Both the position numbers and the translations under genes were made by a program. Shown piece by piece: positions 11,970 through 14,313 of a DNA stretch of 14,313 bases (position 1 is the first letter of the stretch; each line of letters begins with the position of its first letter). The notes below the pieces were generated by a model. The model saw only the letters and a list, made by a program, of their open reading frames with translations, searched no databases and was not told where the DNA came from. This stretch comes from JAQBFJ01 sp032123435 (GTDB lineage Bacteria; Verrucomicrobiota; Kiritimatiellia; UBA8416; JAQBFJ01): the NCBI GenBank assembly GCA_032123435.1, contig JAQBFJ010000249.1:1-14313 (forward strand), in the 5' to 3' direction.

Positions 11970-14313
11970 ATGAAAGTTCCAGTCAGTTGGTTAAGAGAAT
12001 ATGTTGAGTTTGACGGCTCAGTTGAGGAATTGGCCGAGAAACTCACGTTTTCCGGAATAGAAGTTGAGGGGATCGAAACATCGGGCGCTGATTGCAGTGG
12101 CATAGTTGTGGGTGAAGTTAAGACGATAAAACCTCATCCAGGTGCGGATCGTTTGTTGCTCTGTCGCGTGGACAATGGAACAGAAGAAATATCAGTGGTC
12201 TGTGGGGCCCATAATTTTGAAGTGGGTGACAAGGTTCCGTTTGTTGGTGTTGGCAAGAAACTGCCGGGCGGCATGAAAATAAAAAAAGCCCGAATACGCG
12301 GAGAAGAATCTTATGGCATGATATGTTCTGAGCAGGAGCTGGAGCTTTCGGACGAGCATGATGGCATTATGGTTCTTGATCGGTCTCTACCTGTTGGGAT
12401 GCCGTTCTCCGATGTGGTTGGCCGGCCCGATACTGTGTTGGATCTGGAGGTTACGTGGAATCGACCTGATTGTCTCAGCATTATAGGGATAGCACGGGAA
12501 GTGGCAGCGCTTTTCGGGAGCAGGCTTAAACTTCCATCAGTTGATTTTCCGGAAAAGGGCGAAGCTGCGGACAGTTTTGTCAGCGCATCAATTGAAGATC
12601 CTGAAGGCTGTCCTCGTTATACCGCTCGTTTTCTTTCGGGAGTACGGATTGGTCCGAGTCCTGCGTGGATGCAGAAGAGACTGTTGCTTTGCGGGGTAAG
12701 GGCGATCAACAATATTGTTGATATTACTAATTATGTAATGCTCGAATGCGGCCAACCGTTACATGCTTTTGATTATAAACTTCTGGCGGACCAGAAGATT
12801 ATCGTGCGACGGGCTCGACCGGGAGAGAAAATGGTCACGCTTGATGGTGTTCAGCGCGTGATTACGCCGGATATGTTGATGATAGCTGATGCCGGCAGGC
12901 CGGTTGCTGCTGCAGGGATAATGGGCGGCATGGGCAGTGAAATAGGGGATGAGACGGACAAGGTATTATTGGAAAGTGCTTGTTTTAGCGCACCTGGCAT
13001 TAAGAAGACGTCGTCGTCTCTGAATCTGACGTCGGAGTCGTCTTACCGGTTTGAGCGAGGTGTTGATATTTCACAGGTTGATTGGGCAAGCAGACGCGCC
13101 ACCGGCCTGATGGTTGAATATGCAGGCGCGACGGCAGCAAAGGGTGTTGTGGACGTGTTTCCGTGTCGGCCTGAAGAGAAAAAAATAACATGCAGGTTTA
13201 ACCGCGTACGTGGTCTGTTGGGAGTGAAAATTGAGGACGATAAGATAACGTCTATCCTGGAATCGCTCGAAATAAAGGTTACCGGAAGGGATGAGAATGG
13301 ATGCGAGTTCAGTGTTCCTACATTTCGGCCTGATCTGCAGTTGGAAGCTGATCTTATAGAAGAAGTAGCGCGCGTTTATGGTCTTAATAATATTCCGGAA
13401 GCCTTGCCGCGCAGTCATGTTGTTTCAGCGGCGGATGACAAGACATCGCGCGCTGTTGAAGAGTGCAGAAAGAACTGCATTGGGTTAGGCATGATGGAAA
13501 TAATGAACTATTCCTTTGTGGGTAATCAGTTTCTGGACATATTTCATGCTGATGATTTGGGGCGAGTGGTTTTACCGAACCCGGTAAGTGCTGAACAAGG
13601 AGTCTTGAGAAACTCGCTCATACCGCAGATGATGGAAACTATCGGCAGGAATTTTTCACGACAGATTGCGGAAGTGGCCTTTTTTGAGATTGGCCGGGTT
13701 TTCTGGAGTGAAAATGGCGCAATTTGCGAAGAAGACAGGATCAGCATAGGGCAGGCAGGCAGGATCGGGCGTTCGGCGCTTGGCATTAGACAAGTAGTTG
13801 GGCGTGATGAGATGTTTTTATGGCTGAAAGGCGTTGTTGAAGCACTTATGTTGGCGCAACATGTTGGCAGGGTGGAAGTTGTGAAGAAAGAACAGCCCTT
13901 TTTCGAGAAAGGGTTTTCTGTAGATATTAATGTAGATGGCGGTAATTTTGGGGTTATGGGGCTTATGGACGGGGGTATTTGCGGGCATTGGCGCATAATG
14001 GGACCTGTTGGTATTGTAGAATTTCGGTTGAAACCGTTAATTTCGAACACTTTTGCGGCACCCGTTATCAAGCCGATACCAATATACCCGGCCATAACGC
14101 GGGATATATCGATGCTTGTTGACGATGCCGTTACACATGAAAATATAGTTGATGTGATAAAGAAATCCGCGGCTGTTGAGTTGACAAAAATTGAATTATT
14201 TGATATCTTTAAGACTAAGGAAATCAAGGACAGGAGAAAAAGTTTTGCTTATTCCCTGACCTATCGATCCCTGTGCAGAACTTTGACTGACGATGATACT
14301 AACAAGTATCATG
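11970..14313 (+). CDS. pheT: Phenylalanyl-tRNA synthetase beta subunit, C-terminus cut by window edge
   Basis: Non-catalytic partner of PheS, carrying tRNA recognition and editing. The frame is open from ATG 11970 to the edge, giving 781 codons; bacterial PheT is usually about 790-810, so only the last few residues are missing. It starts with the typical MKVPVSWLREYV. A tRNA-binding OB domain follows (about 40-150, GVGKKLPGGMKIKKARIRGE), then the B3/B4 editing domain (VRAINNIVDITNYVMLECGQ near 250, SSYRFERGVD near 355), a B5 domain, a class II-like core, and an FDX-ACB anticodon-binding domain (IPIYPAITRDISMLVDD and SLTYRSLCRTLTDDD) at the end. GAGGCGGAAG lies immediately upstream of the start. 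Confidence 0.96.
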   Translation, partial: MKVPVSWLREYVEFDGSVEELAEKLTFSGIEVEGIETSGADCSGIVVGEVKTIKPHPGADRLLLCRVDNGTEEISVVCGAHNFEVGDKVPFVGVGKKLPGGMKIKKARIRGEESYGMICSEQELELSDEHDGIMVLDRSLPVGMPFSDVVGRPDTVLDLEVTWNRPDCLSIIGIAREVAALFGSRLKLPSVDFPEKGEAADSFVSASIEDPEGCPRYTARFLSGVRIGPSPAWMQKRLLLCGVRAINNIVDITNYVMLECGQPLHAFDYKLLADQKIIVRRARPGEKMVTLDGVQRVITPDMLMIADAGRPVAAAGIMGGMGSEIGDETDKVLLESACFSAPGIKKTSSSLNLTSESSYRFERGVDISQVDWASRRATGLMVEYAGATAAKGVVDVFPCRPEEKKITCRFNRVRGLLGVKIEDDKITSILESLEIKVTGRDENGCEFSVPTFRPDLQLEADLIEEVARVYGLNNIPEALPRSHVVSAADDKTSRAVEECRKNCIGLGMMEIMNYSFVGNQFLDIFHADDLGRVVLPNPVSAEQGVLRNSLIPQMMETIGRNFSRQIAEVAFFEIGRVFWSENGAICEEDRISIGQAGRIGRSALGIRQVVGRDEMFLWLKGVVEALMLAQHVGRVEVVKKEQPFFEKGFSVDINVDGGNFGVMGLMDGGICGHWRIMGPVGIVEFRLKPLISNTFAAPVIKPIPIYPAITRDISMLVDDAVTHENIVDVIKKSAAVELTKIELFDIFKTKEIKDRRKSFAYSLTYRSLCRTLTDDDTNKYH

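Noticed and set aside
13544..14227. 227-codon minus-strand ORF
   Set aside because: Complement of pheT, which is conserved across the whole stretch.

Overview
The window looks like a chromosomal housekeeping segment of a Gram-negative-type bacterium of roughly 50% GC. No mobile element, CRISPR array, tRNA or rRNA was seen. The gene content and style (a zinc-ribbon membrane protein, a threonyl-tRNA synthetase lacking its TGS domain, periodic intergenic repeats, weak Shine-Dalgarno sequences on several genes) would suit an uncultured PVC-type lineage such as Kiritimatiellota or a relative. That placement is an inference and has not been tested.

The left part (1-3697) is read from the minus strand. 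In transcription order it holds a DUF1343/NamZ-like exo-N-acetylmuramidase, a 643-residue fusion of a sugar-1-phosphate nucleotidyltransferase and an aminoglycoside-phosphotransferase-fold kinase (MurU-like plus AmgK-like), a 260-base spacer with two kinds of short-period repeat, and the beginning of a farnesyl/geranylgeranyl diphosphate synthase (ispA type) that runs off the left edge. The first two genes can be read as a compact peptidoglycan-salvage unit: release MurNAc, phosphorylate it at C1, and convert it to UDP-MurNAc. This is the most interesting part of the window.

A divergent promoter region (about 3700-3870) separates this from the plus-strand part. That part begins with an FmdB-type zinc-ribbon protein, a zinc-ribbon single-pass membrane protein, and an exported protein that looks like a gluzincin (peptidase MA-like) that has lost its HExxH motif. 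Argininosuccinate lyase (argH) follows.

The right part is the classical translation cluster thrS-infC-rpmI-rplT-pheS-pheT, with pheT cut by the right edge. infC appears to start at an AUU codon behind a perfect Shine-Dalgarno sequence, as in E. coli. thrS starts at TTG, lacks TGS and has a structured leader. A strong rho-independent terminator or attenuator lies between rplT and pheS, overlapped by a short Phe-rich ORF at the position where enterobacteria carry pheM.
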